From positions 1-64,000 of the forward strand of contig JAAYVE010000035.1 of NCBI GenBank assembly GCA_012517315.1: a stretch of 64,000 bases of DNA, written 5' to 3'. The translations under genes were made by a program, and so were the position numbers. The stretch is from Deltaproteobacteria bacterium (lineage in GTDB: Bacteria; Desulfobacterota; Syntrophobacteria; Syntrophobacterales; Syntrophobacteraceae). Positions 62,695-64,000 of this stretch are shown here, in pieces (position 1 is the first letter of the stretch; each line of letters opens with the position of its first letter). The notes under the pieces are model-generated. The model was not told the origin of the DNA. It saw nothing but the letters and a program-made list of their open reading frames with translations, and ran no database searches.

Positions 62695-63614
62695 ACGAAT
62701 GGGTGTTGGCTGGACTGAATGGTACGAACCCACTGGCGTTTCTTGCGGCCATTGGGACCTTACGTGTCAGCACGCTGGCCTTTCCGGACCGCACCCCTCG
62801 TATGCGATGGGCAATTTGGGAAGGAGCGTGGCGACCCTGGCTTTCGATTGAGGCAACGGTTGATGTCGAGACATGGCTCGAGGGAATTGACCGGGTGCTC
62901 CGCGAAGAAACAGGGCACATAGCGTTTGGGATTGCAGACAACCTCAACCTTCCTATCGAGGCTTTTCGAAAAGTTGGACGGGATGCCATGGAACTGGCCC
63001 GCCCTAATGACCGGCGATACGCGGATTTCCTAGCCGCATTCGGTTCCGATGCCGTCGAATCTGTGGTCAACGGCAAGCGATCGGGCATGATGGCCGACAC
63101 TGCGCTGCGAACAATGAGTGGGGCGGGGCACCAGCATTTTCTCGGGTTCATGCGGACTCTGGCCAAGGACAACGAGATCAAGGACATTCGATCGGCGCTA
63201 CTGGGTAGATGGACCTACTCGGACCCGGGTCCAAGCATGCGCTGGGATCCGAACGATGACCGGCGATATGCCCTTCGTTGGCTGGAACCGTCGGGGGACC
63301 CCATCAGGACGGTGCGTGGCGCCAACAGACTTGCCATCGAGGGGATTCCTCTGCTGCCGACCATGCCGGTCAAAGGGCGTCTGGAAACTACTGGTTTCAC
63401 TCAGGAGAAACGACGGCAAGCTGTTTGGAGTTGGCCGATTTGGAAGCAACAGATCGGACTCAAAGTCCTCTCCTCGCTCATCTCGCTGCCTGAACTGCAG
63501 AAGGACAATCCGGACCGGAATGCCCTCATGGCGATGGGAATCGCTGAGGTTTATCGATGCGATCGGATTACGGAAGGTAAGTACCGGAACTTCACCATTG
63601 CACATCCAGTTTGA
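62691..63614 (+). CDS. csb3: Type I-G (I-U) CRISPR protein, Csb3-like (Cas8-type subunit)
   Basis: This 307-residue protein overlaps the cas3 stop (ATGA). The N-terminus WVLAGLNGTNPLAFLAAIGTLRV matches the opening of Csb3/Csx17-type large-subunit proteins, and position between cas3 and cas4-cas1 fits the role. The length favours Csb3 (GSU0052-like) over the longer Csx17. Further blocks are DRRYADFLAAFGSDAV, MSGAGHQHFLGFMRTLAKDNEI and RRYALRWLEPSGDP. It probably recognises target DNA in Cascade. No zinc ribbon or nuclease motif is seen. Confidence 0.8.
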   Translation: MNEWVLAGLNGTNPLAFLAAIGTLRVSTLAFPDRTPRMRWAIWEGAWRPWLSIEATVDVETWLEGIDRVLREETGHIAFGIADNLNLPIEAFRKVGRDAMELARPNDRRYADFLAAFGSDAVESVVNGKRSGMMADTALRTMSGAGHQHFLGFMRTLAKDNEIKDIRSALLGRWTYSDPGPSMRWDPNDDRRYALRWLEPSGDPIRTVRGANRLAIEGIPLLPTMPVKGRLETTGFTQEKRRQAVWSWPIWKQQIGLKVLSSLISLPELQKDNPDRNALMAMGIAEVYRCDRITEGKYRNFTIAHPV

Positions 63615-63896
63615 TTCCGGGATGAATCGATCGGAAGTTGGAACGGGTGATTTGAGGTCATGCCAACGACGATGGTGGGAATAGGTTACTCCCGAGTGGA
63701 ATGAGCTATTCATTGGCAACAGCTCATGCGATGTGACGAAAATGATTCAACTAACGAGCAAGAGAATTGAATCGATGCCCGTGGAGCCGGCTACGGCCTG
63801 CAGCTCGGTGAGTGCATGGAGGCTCCGGAGCCTCGGGAATTGTCGATGGGGTAATGCATCAACGTGCCCATCATGGACTGAAGGTGGGGCGAATAG
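63615..63896. other. Spacer between csb3 and cas4-cas1 with three perfect inverted repeats
   Basis: Only 4 bp overlaps occur between the preceding cas genes, but here 282 bp are free of a reading frame. Perfect arms are ATGAGCT/AGCTCAT (63701-63707, 63721-63727), GATTCAA/TTGAATC (63744-63750, 63767-63773) and the 16-bp palindrome GAGGCTCCGGAGCCTC (63819-63834). It is more AT-rich than its flanks. It may carry a promoter or a structured RNA. No CRISPR repeat is seen. Confidence 0.5.
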
Positions 63897-64000
63897 ATGA
63901 ACGCGATGCATGACGCGAACGCCGGTGGCTTAAGCCGGACGGAAGTCTTGATCCCGGTGCGGATGCTGAACGAACACGTGTACTGCCCGCGGCTTGCCTA
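63897..64000 (+). CDS. cas4-cas1: Cas4-Cas1 fusion, N-terminal fragment (runs off the window)
   Basis: The frame reads MNAMHDANAGGLSRTEVLI then PVRMLNEHVYCPRLAY and is still open at the last base. P-x-R-M-L-N-E-x-x-Y-C-P-R-L is the N-terminal Cas4 signature, with the first cluster cysteine in YCPR, as found in the Cas4-Cas1 fusions of type I-G systems. The fusion itself is inferred from this subtype; only the Cas4 start is visible. It would select and integrate spacers. cas2 and the array are expected beyond the window. Confidence 0.85.
   Translation, partial: MNAMHDANAGGLSRTEVLIPVRMLNEHVYCPRLA

Noticed and set aside
63780-63896. Possible CRISPR repeat or array remnant next to cas4-cas1
   Set aside because: I looked for a repeated 30-37-bp unit and found none; only single-copy palindromes are present.

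Overview
The window is dense, GC-rich bacterial DNA that most resembles a strictly anaerobic, sulfate-reducing or syntrophic member of the Desulfobacterota (Syntrophobacter/Desulfacinum-like). Two loci for flavin-oxidoreductase/heterodisulfide-reductase complexes (Flx-Hdr), an ADP-forming acetyl-CoA synthetase, a DUF3786 iron-sulfur protein and a probable selenoprotein support this. The assignment is inference from gene content; no taxonomic marker longer than a partial 5S rRNA is present.

Layout. 1-157: 3' part of a 5S rRNA gene and its terminator. 409-3424: MFS transporter, a trkA gene with two mutually compensating frameshifts, and a small conserved protein. 3464-12685 (minus strand): Flx-Hdr locus 1 in transcription order GAF-domain protein, hdrC, hdrB, hdrA, flxD, flxC, flxB, flxA, then a NUDIX hydrolase. 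12999-16514: DUF748/AsmA-like envelope protein. 16871-27219 (plus): periplasmic protein, FtsH, an APH-fold protein with its catalytic residues lost, an AcuC/AcuB-like pair, a DUF885 protein, an ATP-grasp-like protein coupled to a methyltransferase, and thiol peroxidase. 27240-29057 (minus): DUF3786 protein, a 38-residue zinc-ribbon protein and an unknown. 29852-39935: SNF2-family ATPase, hydrolase, lipoprotein, DUF5658 membrane protein, orphan histidine kinase, methyltransferase. 40022-42238 (minus): tandem-fused phosphofructokinase. 42966-50794 (plus): Flx-Hdr locus 2. 50901-55471: conserved unknown, YjbQ, ADP-forming acyl-CoA synthetase, J-domain protein. 55658-64000: WYL regulator and a type I-G (formerly I-U) CRISPR-Cas operon csb1-csb2-cas3-csb3-cas4/cas1 that runs off the window; no repeat array is inside.

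How the genes fit together. Each Flx-Hdr locus encodes an FlxA-type FAD/NAD(P)H module, two FeS proteins, an MvhD-like adaptor and an HdrA-type flavoprotein. From the family, such complexes couple NADH oxidation to ferredoxin and thiol/disulfide (DsrC-like) chemistry by electron bifurcation or confurcation. Locus 1 is canonical with separate HdrB and HdrC. Locus 2 differs: HdrA is a double-length fusion, the adaptor has lost a cysteine, and HdrB/HdrC are replaced by one HdrD-like protein whose conserved E-C-G-H cysteine codon is an in-frame UGA followed 22 nt later by a bacterial-SECIS-like hairpin. I read this as an unannotated selenoprotein and consider it the most interesting item in the window.
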